Of a stretch of DNA of 64,000 nt, positions 11,501-61,400 are shown piece after piece. Below the pieces are notes generated by a model. It did no database searches, was not told where the DNA came from, and saw only the letters and a list, made by a program, of their open reading frames with translations. Every line of letters begins with the position of its first letter. Position 1 is the first letter of the stretch. The stretch is from Delphinapterus leucas (lineage: Eukaryota > Chordata > Mammalia > Artiodactyla > Monodontidae). The stretch spans positions 10,893,388 to 10,957,387 of the forward strand of contig NW_022098044.1 of NCBI RefSeq assembly GCF_002288925.2, read 5' to 3'. Both the position numbers and the translations under genes were made by a program.

Positions 11501-14304
11501 CTCCCCTTCCCACCCCGCCCTGCTGGGGCTTAGCTTCCAATCCGGAGGGCTGGCCTCATCGTGGCCTCCCCCACCCCCAGGACTCCTCCTAGCCCATCAG
11601 ACCCAGGACTGGCAGGAGGCTAGGACACCTGGACTGGGTGGTCAGAGTCTGCTCTCTGCCAGGCGTGGGCTGCTGAAGGAACCAGACACACACCGACCCA
11701 CTGTGGTTCGGAGGTGCCGAATCAGAACAGCCAAATCCCACCCACCTTGATAGCTGAGGCGTGAGGAGCCCCGTGCTGGTGGGTCAGAGCAGCCACCTTT
11801 GCTCTCTGACCCTTGCAGTGGGGGCACAGTTTTCCCCTGGGGTCCTGCCTCTCGGAGCCCAGTCACACTTCAGCGGCCTTTGCTTCCAGCTGGGAGTCAC
11901 TGAGTCTCCCTGCAAACCCAAGGAGGGGCAGCTGATCCCTGTCGCTGTGGATTCCTGGGGTTACACACCTTGCCCAGGGCCCTCACACTGGGCATCCGCC
12001 TTGTCTGGAGCCAGCAGGCTTCCTCAGCAAGGTCCCCAGGGCTCCTCTGTTTGCCTGGTCCAGGCCTGCCCTCCTGCTAGCTTGTGTCCTCTGCTTTCCA
12101 AGATGCTGCCGGTCGCTGAGCTGAGGTGCCTCAGGCCCCAGGCCCAGGCATTCAACCGCTCTTCCCTGCGGCCTCTCCCTTCCTGTGAGTAGGGGTCAGG
12201 GAGCGCTGGTCATTTGCTGGCAGTTTTTAAGGGTAGCCCGGAAGTCCCTCTCCTAGATCCCCATTCTTGGGAACCCACAGAAATTGGCAGAGAACTTGGC
12301 CAGAAACATGGATGGAGCACTTGTTGTCTTCTGAGCATGAGCCAGGCCCAGGGTAATGAAGAAACAACCCCTGCCCTCAGTGCTGGGAGCCAGTGTGCAT
12401 TTCCCAGATGCCCTTGCAGCTATGGTTCTGGGTGTGATTTATATTCTGCCTGTGAGATACACTCATGAGAGATTTGAGAGGCCAAAGAGAGGCAGGGGCC
12501 GTCTTCCTGTGGCCCTAGCACAGACCAGCTCTGGCGGACAAGACTGTTGCCGCAGCCCAACTCGGTGTGTCACTCTCTAGTCACTGAATTTGCATTGTGG
12601 TGGCAGCAACGGTGGTAGCCGTGGCAACAGTGGCCTCCTGTCCTCTAGAATCTGGCTCCAGATCCCAGCTGCAGTGGCGTGACCTTGAAGCAAATCACAT
12701 TCTAACACCCACTATGCCAGCCCTTCTAGCCATCTTTATTCTTGCTGGTGAAGTTCTGTACCACATCTCATTTTGCTTGAAATAACCAGAGTGTTTCCTA
12801 GTTCCTACTCTGAATGATACGGGTATGAAGGTGAAAAAGAATTTGTTCTCACTGGGGAGATTCATTGGTTCGCGCAACATATATGGATTGGGCACCTCCT
12901 TCCTGCAGGCTCTGTGCTGGGTGCTGGGGATACGAGAGAAACCAGACATGGCTCTCAGCGAGCTCACAGCTGGGTGGGTGTGTGGGTGAGGGCGGGGGGA
13001 AGCTAAGCCACCATGGCCATGTGATCCACACCACACGGTGCTCTGGGAGCCCAGAGGAGGGTCCTGGCATCAGTCAGGTTCAGTTTCAGGAAACAGAGAC
13101 CTTTCCAGATATTTTAATACAAAAGGCACTTAGTATAGGGAATTAGGTGCTTACAGATCTTTGGAAGGGCTGGTGGGTGGGCTCTCAGCTGGGCCTCCAG
13201 AATGACTTCCAGAACTGGGCCTCTAGCAAAGCGACCATCCTGCCACAATCACAGCCACGTCTTCAACTTTGCATCAGTGTGGCACTCCAATGTCATGGGG
13301 AGAGCTGCCTGAGCTTCCCAGGCTGGGATGGCCTTCCAGGCTCATCTCCATGTGGGTGCAGCAGTAGCTCTGGTGACCTTGGGCATCTTGTGTTCTCAGA
13401 TGAGAATGTTCATGGCCCCTGCACACTTCCTGAAAGAGGATGCAATCAGAACGCTTGGTCACCATCTGATTTGGATCACCCCCATGGGCTAAGCGTCACC
13501 TCATCGACATTTAGTCTCTTTCAGACCTGGTTGGTCCACAGCTACCTTGACTCAGGTACCTGCCTGAGTCCAGCCAGTTGTGGCCAGGGGAGCACAGCTG
13601 GTTTGCTGGGGAGTGGGGCCTTGGGCATGGCAGGCCTTTGTGAGCCTCCTGGCAGGATCCCGCCCATGGCCACTGACCCCACCAGAAGCCAACCTGAGCT
13701 GCTTCCTGGCTTTATGCTCCGACGGTAATGATTATGTGATTGAAACGAACCTCTGCCACCTGAAAGTGTTTCTGGAACAAAGCAGGGAGGGACTAAATAA
13801 GTAAATAACCAGACCAATCTAAACTGAACGGCACATTACAATTACCAGACATTACAATTTCCCCTGAAGGACAACAGACAGAATCTTGTCTCGAAACCCT
13901 GACAATTAAATGCCGAGGCAAGATGACCATTTTCTTCCAGAAGCAGGATACCTGGGATGTTCCCCTACATGTAAACACCTGATCTCAGAGAGTCTTGCTC
14001 TCATTTATCCCCCAATGAATGAATGACTTAAACCTTTTTTGTACCTGGGATGGGATGGGGTCTGTCCCCTTTTAACAGGAGAGCAAGACAATCTCCACAA
14101 AAGTTCTAGGTGCTTAGACTTTAGCGCACCTTAAGGAAATGTCTCTGCAGGAGAGAAATATGCATTTCTTTTAATCCCACAGCCTATATTTTGAGCTTAA
14201 AATCTCTAGTGACAAACAAATGGCAAGAAACCCATTTACCATCTCTGGCGGGTGGGCGGAGTAGTCACTGCAGGTCAAGGCTCCGTGGGTGGTGCTGTGC
14301 TCAT

Positions 14305-14320
14305 CCCACAGGGGGCACTG
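14305..14320 (+). promoter_or_regulatory. weak candidate CTCF site
   Basis: CCCACAGGGGGCACTG carries the AGGGGGC core with a fair flank match to the CTCF consensus. It is weaker than the site at 8498. Confidence 0.25.
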
Positions 14321-14739
14321 CTCGCCAGGCCGGGCCTGGCGGGATCTAATAGATTAGGACATGGGATTCGCAATTTTGCAGCTGGCAAAACAGGCCACAG
14401 GGCCCTGGCCAGGGCTTGGAGCCCATGGATATTTCAATCCCTCAGGAACTGAAGGTTCTGCCCTTCTCTGTCTGGAAGGACACACTGCACTGATGCCATG
14501 GCCCCCAGGATGGATCCTTGTGGGGACTTTTTTTTCAGTGATTTGTAGAAATGTCACTTCCAGAAGTTGGCATTTGTTTAGTATGTGAAGTATGTACAAG
14601 TATGCAAATGTATATCAGAGAAGCCAGTTCAGTTGCCTTTCTCGTGGCATGCACATGTGGATGGAGATGGCTTGGGGCTGATTAACATCAACGTTTTAAG
14701 AATGAAATTGTCTTATTGACCAAGAACCTCATCTTTTTC

Positions 14740-14897
14740 CGTTGCGGAGCACAGGCTCCGGACGCACAAGGCTTCGCAGCCATGTCTCACGGGCCCAGCT
14801 GCTCCGCGGCATGTGGGATCTTCTCGGACCGGGGCACGAACCCGTGTCCCCTGCATCGGCAGGCGGACTCTCAACCACTGCGCCACCAGGGAAGCCC
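14740..14897 (-). mobile_element. CHR-2-type SINE, truncated
   Basis: Minus-strand copy ending GGGCTTCCCTGGTGGCGCAG. Flanking text AAGAACCTCATCTTT (left) and AAAAACCTCAACTTT (right) is a diverged target-site duplication. Confidence 0.85.
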
Positions 14898-14912
14898 AAA
14901 AACCTCAACTTT

Positions 14913-16081
14913 ATCTTAAACTAATATATGTTAACTGAGTGTCTCCTTACTATATAGTGTTCATAATGTTCCATTCTTCTGAGGGAGGAACTTATTTTCA
15001 GGTGTGGATTTTTGTAAACCGGCTCAATTTCTTGCTGGTGTCTGTTATTTTTAAATTTTATATGTTGAATTATACATTCAATGTATATTTAATATATAAC
15101 TTAGGTATTCTATAGCTGTATATATTAAAATTATATTTATGATGTGATAGTTTTCAAGTTATGGTAGAAATAAATCAAGTTTTCTTTTTAAATACTTCTC
15201 TGTATCAGAGATATCTCCAGTATCATAAGTTGTTGTGGAGAATCTTGTGTATGGCCTCGTCTTATCTTGGTGAAATTTACTTCGGTGAAATTTAGCTAAA
15301 GAGATAAAAAACGAAAAGCTCGATCATTTATTCAGCAAATATTTAATGAGTACTTAATCCGTGAGAGTTCTTTCCATCACAAACAACAGGAAATCAACCC
15401 AAATGAGCTAAAGCAAAAAGGGGCTCTTGCCATTGGAAATTTCAACATTGACGGGCTATTTGATGGTAAGGAAATACTGTTCACTTTTTGGTGGAATGCC
15501 TGCTTGGCTTGGCTTCATTAATAAGCCCAGTCCCTGGCTGTGGGGACTGAGTCAGCTCCTCAGCCCTGGCCAGGAGTCAGGAAGGGACTATTGGTGTTGG
15601 CTGGGGGTGGGGTGGGTTGGACGGAGACAATAAGCGTCCACCTCTATGTGCCAGGTTCCATGCTAGGGACACACAAATGGACAGGGCACGGTCTCTTCTG
15701 GTCAGGAAGCTTCTCATCCACAAGACCAATGATTTGCATTTCCATTAATTCCCTTTTTCCCTTAAACTACACAGGTTTGACATCAACAATAACCCCTCTG
15801 AAATATGAAGCACATTTTGAAAATAGCCCACACCTCTCATCCCCAGTTTTACACACATGCCAACTTGATCCCACAGGTGGTAGATGGAGACCTGGCACGG
15901 CAGGAGCTGACCCCAAACGAGCCCTCCCCTTCCCATGTGTTTTTGCTAGAAACAGCTCAAAAGAGATGGTCGCCTTCTGCTTTCTGAAGGCCGGTAGCGC
16001 AGGTGTGGTTATTTCAGGGACAAATGCCCTGGAGGTGCTCATAGTGCTGGCACAGCTTTTATGGAGGTGCTGACATAAGAA
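14913..16081. other. intergenic, no gene seen
   Basis: AT-rich then mixed sequence. An open frame of 177 codons at 15,540-16,073 shows no domain and overlaps an L2-like tract (TGTGCCAGGTTCCATGCTAG). No gene is supported. Confidence 0.5.
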
Positions 16082-16235
16082 TAATCACACCTTACACTTT
16101 GTGAGCGATTACTCTGGGCCGGGTGCTGTTCTCAATGCTTTACACGTAGAGCTCATTTGACCCTTGCAGCAACTCCATGGTGCTGGTGCTATAACGTCCC
16201 CATTTTACAGATAAGGAGACTTATGAACTGCGTGG
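16082..16235 (+). mobile_element. MIR element
   Basis: Contains ACTTTGTGAGCGATTACTCT, GCTCATTTGACCCTTGCAGC and the CCCCATTTTACAGATAAGGA box of MIR. Confidence 0.75.
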
Positions 16236-16334
16236 TAAATAATATTTGGTTAAAAGACCCCTCCCCTCCCCCCTTCTTCATCCTGTTCCTCTTGTTCAAC
16301 TCCCTTGGGGGTCCCACTGGTCAAGCACAAAGGA

Positions 16335-16600
16335 GGAAGACTCATGAAAAATATTAATAAACTCACATGTTGTACACACTGCTATATTAAAAATGGATAA
16401 CCAACAAGGACCTACTGTATAGCACAGGGAACTCTGCTGAATATTATGTAACAATGTAAATGGGAAAAGAATTGGAAAAAGAATAGATAAATGTATATGC
16501 ATAACTGAATCACTTTGCTGTACACCTGAAACTATCACAACATTGTTGGTCAACTATACTCCAATATAAAAGAAAAAGTTAAAAAAAAAGACCTGTATCA
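16335..16600 (+). mobile_element. LINE-1 3' end (artiodactyl/cetacean type)
   Basis: Ends with the 3' text ACTGAATCACTTTGCTGTAC, then CAACTATACTCCAATATAAA and an A-rich tail. The same 3' end recurs at 18,350-18,800 and 60,975-61,400, so these three are copies of one LINE family. Confidence 0.7.
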
Positions 16601-16834
16601 CTCAGATACAAATATAAAGTGTTAAAAAAAATAATAAAAATAAACTCGTGTTGCCTTCTGACAAATATTGGGGCAGCTATTAGCATGACCTGGGATCTTA
16701 CGCCAGTCACTCTGGTGTGAGCCAGTAGCAAACCCAGGATCAGGGTTGGCTTTCTGTCTTCTCAGACTCCCTTTCTCACATGGGGTGTTTAGTGGGCTTG
16801 CAGAAATGCCTGGTGGGTTTGGAATCATACAGTG

Positions 16835-17025
16835 CTTGGGTCCTATTCCAGGCCCTGCGCTTACTGTGTAATTTTTGGATAAGTGAGTCAACCTCATACT
16901 TGTTACTGGAGACTTTTTCCTTTTTCCTCTGTAAAATGGAATAATAATAGTACCTACGTACCAATAGTACCAAAGGGGTTATTGAGAGGATTAAAGCAGA
17001 TGGTACCCTAAAATGTTTAGCCTGT
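16835..17025 (-). mobile_element. MIR-like relic
   Basis: TCCTCTGTAAAATGGAATAA followed by TTATTGAGAGGATTAAAGCA is the reverse MIR signature, moderately diverged. Confidence 0.6.
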
Positions 17026-17329
17026 TTCATTTGGCAGTGGTAGCTTTTGATAGAGGTAGAACAGTGATATTTTCTCTCTGAGGCAGAAACTGCTGAAGCT
17101 GGGCTTGGCAAACACGACAGAAAACGGTCACCAAGAAGTAAGCTCACTAGAGGGACCCTGGAGGAGCAGGCCGTGACCGAAGAGTCCCTTAGTCAGCAGC
17201 AGTGATGCAGAGTCTGCACCAGCCTGCATCTCCAGCACCAGCCCATGTCTGGCACATAACCTTGGAGCTGGGGTCCTCAGCTTTCAGGGTGAGTGGGTGT
17301 TTACTGTGTAACGCAGTTATTGAAATCCT

Positions 17330-17530
17330 TGCCCCTAGAGCAGGTCTCCCTGGGTTCAAATCTTGGGGAAGCTCTACCACTTATCCGCTGTCAGGCTTTA
17401 AGTGCCCTACTTTACCTCTCTGTGCCTCAGTTTCCTCATCAGTAAAAGGGGATAATAATAGTACCTCTATCCTAGGGGTCAATGCGAGGATTAATCAATT
17501 AGATGCCAGAACCTGACATCTAATAAGTGC
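17330..17530 (-). mobile_element. MIR element
   Basis: TGGGTTCAAATCTTGGGGAA, CTGTGCCTCAGTTTCCTCAT and TAATAATAGTACCTCTATCC in order give the reverse-orientation MIR profile. Confidence 0.75.
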
Positions 17531-18339
17531 TGGTTGTTATTACCAAGCTCCAGCCAGGGCCTGGAGCAGAGCATCCAGTGAGACACAAGGTCAGTCTTCC
17601 TGGGCATTTACAACAGTGGAAGGGGAGATTTAAAAAAAAATCAGCTTTTGTTACAACTGAGGTACATGCTTTCCAAAAAAGTACAGTGTTTCAATTTGGA
17701 CAGGGGGTTCCTAATAAATTTGTCTCTTGCTATGTGGGAGGAGAGGTCCAGGGAATTGTAGGGAAACGTACGTGGCTTCTCAGGTATTACTAGTAAAAAT
17801 AGACTTTTCTAGAAGGACACACTCCCGCAGGAGCTCCCAGAAAAGACGGGAGGGAAGGTTGGGGAGCTGGGCTCAAAACCCTGGAAACAGTGCAGCTGGG
17901 CAGGAAGCGCTCATGCCTCCGGGTACCCTCCCTCAGCAGGAATCAGTGTCAATCAGTTTTATTCTTGCTGAAGATTCTAATTCCAGGGCCAGGGTATCAG
18001 ACTGTCCTGAAGTACATTCTGGGAGGCGCAGGCATCCTGCTGGACATTTCCTGACACTGAACCTATGAGGAGGGCTGTTCTCTTAATGGATATCAGGCAG
18101 GTCCAGCAACACCATCCCCGGAAGTGACATTCAGGTAGGGCAAGAGAGCTTAGCTTTTTTGTACCATAGACATCTTCTAAGAATAATGTTTTTTAAATGC
18201 ATAAAACACATAGGATTACAAAGGAAAACAAAGATAATGAAATATTAGAAAAAACAAATAGATGATATAGTATGTAATTTTTTGGTTAACTCATGAAAAA
18301 GGAGATCAGGGCAGTGGCCTACCACACTGTTATTCTGAA
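17531..18339. other. intergenic, no gene seen
   Basis: No recognisable coding exon, RNA gene or young repeat. Short open frames only. Confidence 0.5.
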
Positions 18340-18800
18340 GTACAGATGAGTGTATATTAGCCATAAAAAGGAATGAAATTGGGTCATTTGTAGAGACATG
18401 GAGGAACCTAGAGACTGTCATACAAAGTGAAGTAAGTCAGAGAGAGAAAAACAAATACTGTATATTAATGCATATATGTGGAATCTAGAAAAATGGTACA
18501 GATGAACCTGTCTGCAAGGCAGAAATAGAGACACAGATGTAGAGAACAAATGTATGGACACCAAGGGGGGAAATGGTGGGGTGGGATGAATTGGGAGATT
18601 GGGATTGACATATATACACTAACATGTATAAAATAGGTAACTAATGAGAACCTGCTGTATAGCACAGGGAACTCTACTTAGTGCTTTGTAGTGACCTAAA
18701 TGGGAAGGAAATCCAAAAAAGAAGGGATACTTATCACTGTACAGTAGAAACTAACACGACATTGTAAAACAACTATACCCCAATTTAAAATAAAGAAGAA
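18340..18800 (+). mobile_element. LINE-1 3' end
   Basis: AGCCATAAAAAGGAATGAAA through AATACTGTATATTAATGCAT to CTATACCCCAATTTAAAATA is a LINE 3' region of the same family as 16,335-16,600, here with more of the upstream 3' UTR. GAAGTACAGATGAGTGTA appears at both ends (about 18,337 and 18,803), consistent with a target-site duplication of about 18 bp. Confidence 0.75.
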
Positions 18801-18824
18801 ATGAAGTACAGATGAGTGTAAACA

Positions 18825-20090
18825 ATATTTTGGAAAATCTGCGCAACTGTAATGTGTCATGGACATATCTGTGATTGCTACTGGGGACAAAGCCCCAGGT
18901 GCTGCTGATACTACGGTGGCTGGTAGCCTAACCTCATAATTGAAGGAAATGCTAAATTGCAGTAGGAGATTAGAAGAAATAATGAAAATGTTTTCCCCAT
19001 TTAGGGAGTCCCTGATTTAAACCGAGAACCTCTTCTCTCGGCATTTTGTTAAATATCAGTTGTACAAGGTTATGTGAAAAAGCCCAGATTTTAAGACACT
19101 GAATTTTCATTTGCTTGTATTTTTTGCCAAAAGAAAGAAAAAAAAATACATTTGTGTGTATATTAAATACATCTAGAACAATGTATAAAGAATATTTCAT
19201 ACTTAAAGAAAAGGGAAATGTATGGAAGGATCTAGGTTCAACGCCAGTGCAACCTTCACAAGCCTTGGTCTGGGGCTTCTCTCCACCTCTCTGGGCGGGA
19301 TCAGTCCGCAGGACAGGCGGAGGAGTGTGTTTCCCTGGATATCCCCAAGCCACACCCCTGAAAAATACCGAAGTCGGTTTTTCAAGTCAGTTCACGGTGT
19401 CCTGGCACACGCACGGCCTGGGAGGTGGGCGCCCACTTTTTGTGAGGCCTGAGTTTTGTCCCTAGTCAGCTGTGTCAGGTCTGTTTCAAATCTCTCTGAG
19501 CCTTGCTTTCCTGGGTCTCCAGCATCCAACTCCCAGGCTCTCGTTATCCACGTGGGCCTTATTCTGCGGCGCTTTGCAGTTTATCAGAGGCACCTGGAGC
19601 AACAGGGGGTGGATGCAGAGATAGGAGCCCGCAAAGACTGGAAGGCAACCTCTGGTAGCTCCTCAGGCGCGGGGGAGCCGGACGCGCCGGGGCGAGGGCT
19701 TAATCTACCGGGTGGCGGATTCGGGTTCAACGAAAGGCAGTATTTTTACCCATCAGAATTGCCCAGGATGAAGAGAGGGAGGGTGTTCCCCTCAAACGTG
19801 AATCTTTGTTATTCCCACTTATCAGTTGATTTAAAATCGGGGTTTCCGCGTAGGATGCCCCCCCCCCACTCTACCAGCGTGGGGGTATGAGCCCGAAAGG
19901 TACATTTTAGAAAAATACCACTACTCCCGCCCCCAGGGCAAGTAAGGGAGCAATTTCAGTGGGACATACTGGGTGTGGAGTGTGGGGGTAGTTATTTCGG
20001 CAGATCTTGGCGTTCCTAGACTTCCACGTGAGGTGGTAATCGGCGACAGCGTTTCGTACAGCTCCGGTATTTAATTCCCAAGAAGGAACA
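18825..20090. other. intergenic upstream of tRNA-Arg
   Basis: GC content climbs after about 19,250 toward the POLG promoter. An open frame at 19,456-19,890 (144 codons) lacks domains and splice support. I see no gene. Confidence 0.5.
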
Positions 20091-20094
20091 AGGC

Positions 20095-20099
20095 AAAAA
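20095..20099 (-). terminator. RNA polymerase III terminator of tRNA-Arg
   Basis: On the minus strand a T5 run lies about 18 nt past the tRNA discriminator base, the normal Pol III stop signal. Confidence 0.8.
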
Positions 20100-20116
20100 G
20101 TATAAACAGCCCCTTA

Positions 20117-20189
20117 CGACCGCGGCAGGACTCGAACCTGCAATCTTCTGATCCGAAGTCAGACGCCTTATCCATTAGGCCACGCGGCC
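20117..20189 (-). tRNA. tRNA-Arg-TCG: tRNA-Arg (anticodon TCG)
   Basis: A 73 nt minus-strand tRNA gene with no intron. The cloverleaf can be drawn by eye: acceptor GGCCGCG with CGCGGTC, D-arm around GGCCTAATGGATAAGGC, anticodon stem TCTGA/TCAGA with loop CTTCGGA (TCG at 20,154-20,156), and T-arm GCAGG TTCGAGT CCTGC, discriminator G. A-box (TGGCCTAATGG) and B-box (GGTTCGAGTCC) are intact. It reads CGA codons. Acceptor position 2 is G opposite U at 71, a wobble pair, where the human copies I know have A-U. It lies head to head with POLG, as in human. It is likely functional. Confidence 0.95.
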
Positions 20190-20299
20190 GCTCGATGGTT
20201 CACCCTCTTTAGACAATCTAAAAAGTATTATTACCGCCCACCGGCTTGCCCAGGACGAATCCATCTGCTTCTTGAGCAGGGGAGGTTGGACCTTGGTTC

Positions 20300-21000
20300 C
20301 CAGAGTTCTTCAGGGAAGGCCCACCCGGAAGTCCTTCCTCCCCACCCCGCGGGCGGACCGGTCCACTTTTGGCTCTCCTATTGGTCGCGCTGGGAGTCTC
20401 CCTCTTGCCTCTCGGGTAGCGGCGGGAGTGAGCGGGGCGCAGACGGGAAGTTGCGGCTGCCAGCTAGGCGGACTGCTTCGGTGCAGGCCACACGCCACTC
20501 CGAGGCTGCATAGGCCGCGCGGAGGGAGACGCCGCGTCGCCGGCCTGGGGTCGGGAGCCGCAGACCACGAAGCACCGGGCGGACTGAGGTTTCCGGCGGG
20601 TTCGCAGTTGAGGGGAGGCCGGGTCCCTGAGCGGCGGCGCGGCCCCTCCCTCTCCAGTCAGGGAGCGAGGCCCTGAGCTGGGCGGAGGCTGGTCCCAGGG
20701 CGCACCGCGGCGCGGCCGCCGGGCTCAGGCTAGCGGGCGGGCGGGCGGGCGGCCGGGAGCGCGGGGGCCGCTGCCGACGCCCCCTGCAGGGCGCCCTCGG
20801 CCTGCTGGGCCCGGGCTCAGGCGTGGGTCGGGGCCCCGCGGGACGGCGGCCCACCTGGCGGGTTCGAATCCGGGCGCTGTCTCCTAAAGGCGCTAGGCCC
20901 TCGGGCTGCGGCGGTTGTGATAAAGGCAGCCACCATTTGCCGAGGACTTGCCGAGGGCCGGGCCGCGCGGCGTGTTCGCCCTGTGTCACCCAAACAGCAG
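20300..21000 (+). promoter_or_regulatory. POLG: POLG CpG-island promoter and probable exon 1
   Basis: A dense CpG tract lying between the tRNA gene and the first coding exon. Visible elements are an ETS/GABP-like CCCGGAAGT at 20,324-20,332, a second GGGAAGTTG at about 20,445, and an inverted CCAAT box (ATTGG) at 20,380-20,384. No TATA box is seen. GABP (NRF-2) sites are common in promoters of nuclear genes for mitochondrial proteins (established). Human POLG has a non-coding exon 1 here, but I could not settle its donor site, so the transcription start and exon 1 limits are left open. Open frames in this tract reflect GC richness. Confidence 0.7.
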
Positions 21001-21170
21001 CCCTGTATGACAGGTAGAATCCGTAACCCCATTTTACAGAGTAGGAAATTGGGGCCTAAGGAGCTTGCCCAAGGTCACACGTCTCGTAAGAGCCAGAGCC
21101 GGCATTCAAACCCGCGTCCTCCTATTCAGAGTTTGCCCTCTTAACCACGTCTCTCACCTTCCCTGATGAA
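20925..21170 (+). mobile_element. MIR element in POLG intron 1
   Basis: Contains CCACCATTTGCCGAGGACTT, CCCCATTTTACAGAGTAGGA and CTTGCCCAAGGTCACACG in MIR order. It lies between the CpG island and coding exon 2. Confidence 0.75.
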
Positions 21171-21388
21171 CTTACGTGAACCTCAGTTTTCCTCAGGAGG
21201 GGTGTTGCTATTTCCCAAGGTTGTGTGATGATTCACTGAGAAAATGTACCTAAAGGCGCCTGGCACACTGCCTGGGCCGCAGAAGATGCTTAAGGAATGA
21301 TGGCTGTTAATATCACACATGTTACGTGTGTCGTTAGTAACACTGCATATCATCTGTCTCCTTTAGGATTTGTGGGTGGAAGGCAGGC

Positions 21389-21460
21389 ATGGTCAGAACC
21401 ATTTCACTGACAGGAAAACAGAGACAGGACGTGTCTCTCTCCACGTCTCTCAGCCAGTAG
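21389..21460 (+). CDS. 23-codon upstream ORF in the POLG leader
   Basis: ATG (G at -3, G at +4, a strong context) to TAG, 23 codons plus stop, wholly in the POLG leader. Its stop ends 11 nt before the CTG that opens the overlapping frame and 66 nt before the POLG ATG. A conserved 23-codon AUG uORF in this place is known in human POLG mRNA and affects how ribosomes reach the CUG and AUG (established). The identical length here argues for selection on the arrangement. The peptide itself has no recognised motif. Confidence 0.85.
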   Translation: MVRTISLTGKQRQDVSLSTSLSQ

Positions 21461-21471
21461 AAGCTGCCAAG

Positions 21472-37777
<16,306 letters not shown>

Positions 37778-38079
37778 AGCCAGCCTGGACCATAGCTCTG
37801 TCTGGAGGCTCTGTATTTGCTCCCGTGGAGCTTCATCGGGGCAGTGCAGGCTCCTAAACTCAGGCTTTCAGCTGTGCTTTTTTGCAAAAGGGCTTGCCTA
37901 AGGCCAGCCATTTTTCAGTAGCAGGACCTGCCAAGAATGACTGCCTCTAACTGATGGTGCAATTAGTTCAGAACCAAGATGCCAACACTGGTGCAGGCTG
38001 TAGGACAAGGGGGCATTGTTGCTTGCTGGGTGAAAAGAAAGCAGAAGCCCCAAAGTTCACATTAACTCAGGCGTTTCAT

Positions 38080-60455
<22,376 letters not shown>

Positions 60456-60739
60456 CTGTGTATGGTAAGGAAAAAGATACCATGGCTCATGAATGTTTTT
60501 CACTTTTTTAGCGGGTCAAGCTAATGGCACCTTTAATGCTTTCTAAGACATTATTTCCCAACTGTCCAAAGAACACTGCAGCAAAATTTGTGTTGCTTTG
60601 ACTCAACCATATCCTTTGCCCTTGCTTTAGGTACTGTACCAACTGAGATCTTCTTTCCTATTTCCACTTCATAACCTCTCCTATAAAACATCATACTCTC
60701 TCACACCAATTCCTAAATTTGTATAGGCAATCAGCATTT

Positions 60740-60965
60740 TCAGTATAGCTTGAAGGTTAAGAATATATAGAGTCAGGCTGGCTGAGTCTAAAATCCCAGT
60801 ACCACCACTTATTAATTCAATAAAGGTATCCATGCCTTGGTTCCTCATCTGTGAAATGAGGATATTTATTAATATAAATGTATAAATTCGTATAAGGATT
60901 AAACATGCTAACACATGTAAGGAGCTTCAAATACTACTTGGCACATAACAGAGCTCAAAAAACTG
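60740..60965 (-). mobile_element. MIR-like relic
   Basis: GGTTCCTCATCTGTGAAATG and AGGATTAAACATGCTAACAC in reverse MIR order. Confidence 0.65.
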
Positions 60966-60974
60966 TTAGTTAAC

Positions 60975-61400
60975 TCAGCCATAAAAAAGAATGAAACAAT
61001 GCCATTTACAGCAACAAAGATGGACCCAGAGATTATACTAAGTCAGACTGAGAAAGACAAATACTATATGATATCACTTACATATGGAATCTAAAATACA
61101 AGACAAATGAACTTACTTACAAAACAAACAGACTCACAGACACAGAAAACAAACTTATGGCTACCAAAGGGAAAAGAGGCAGTATAAATTACGACTTTGG
61201 GATTAGCAAATACCAACTACTGTATATAAGATACATAAACAACAAGATCCTACAGTATAGCACAGGGAACTATACTGAACATCCTGTAATAAATCACAAT
61301 GGAAAAGAATATGAAAAAGAATATATATATAACTGAATCACTTTGCTGTACACCAGAAACTAATACAACATTGTAAATCAACTATACTTCCATTAAAAAA
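60975..61400 (+). mobile_element. LINE-1 3' end
   Basis: AGCCATAAAAAAGAATGAAA, ATACTATATGATATCACTTA and ACTGAATCACTTTGCTGTAC in order, the same family as the copies at 16.3 and 18.3 kb, here nearly the whole 3' region. Confidence 0.78.

Larger units (their letters stand above)
8231..14739. other. intergenic tract, no gene supported
   Basis: The region holds many open frames of up to 193 codons (for example 13,147-13,728 on the plus strand), but none shows a recognised domain, splice pattern or promoter. An L2/MIR-like piece lies near 12,860-12,960 (CTGTGCTGGGTGCTGGGGAT). Two CTCF-like sites are listed separately. In human the sequence upstream of POLG is intergenic or lncRNA (established knowledge); I cannot identify a lncRNA exon from this sequence. 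Confidence 0.5.

Noticed and set aside
13147..13728. 193-codon plus-strand frame
   Set aside because: No domain, no splice sites, no CpG promoter, and it is not a human gene in this syntenic interval as far as I know.
1..20000. miR-9-3 or its host lncRNA upstream of POLG
   Set aside because: In human the miR-9-3 locus lies about 30 kb upstream of POLG. I looked for the mature miR-9 text on both strands and did not find it; it would fall outside this window.
20378..20989. 203-codon minus-strand frame in the POLG CpG island
   Set aside because: Low-complexity Arg/Pro/Ala text from GC-rich promoter DNA, with no domain.
21001..21020. CAG|GTAGAA at about 21,013 as the POLG exon 1 donor
   Set aside because: It lies inside a MIR relic and past the CpG island. 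A plausible site, but not enough to call exon 1.
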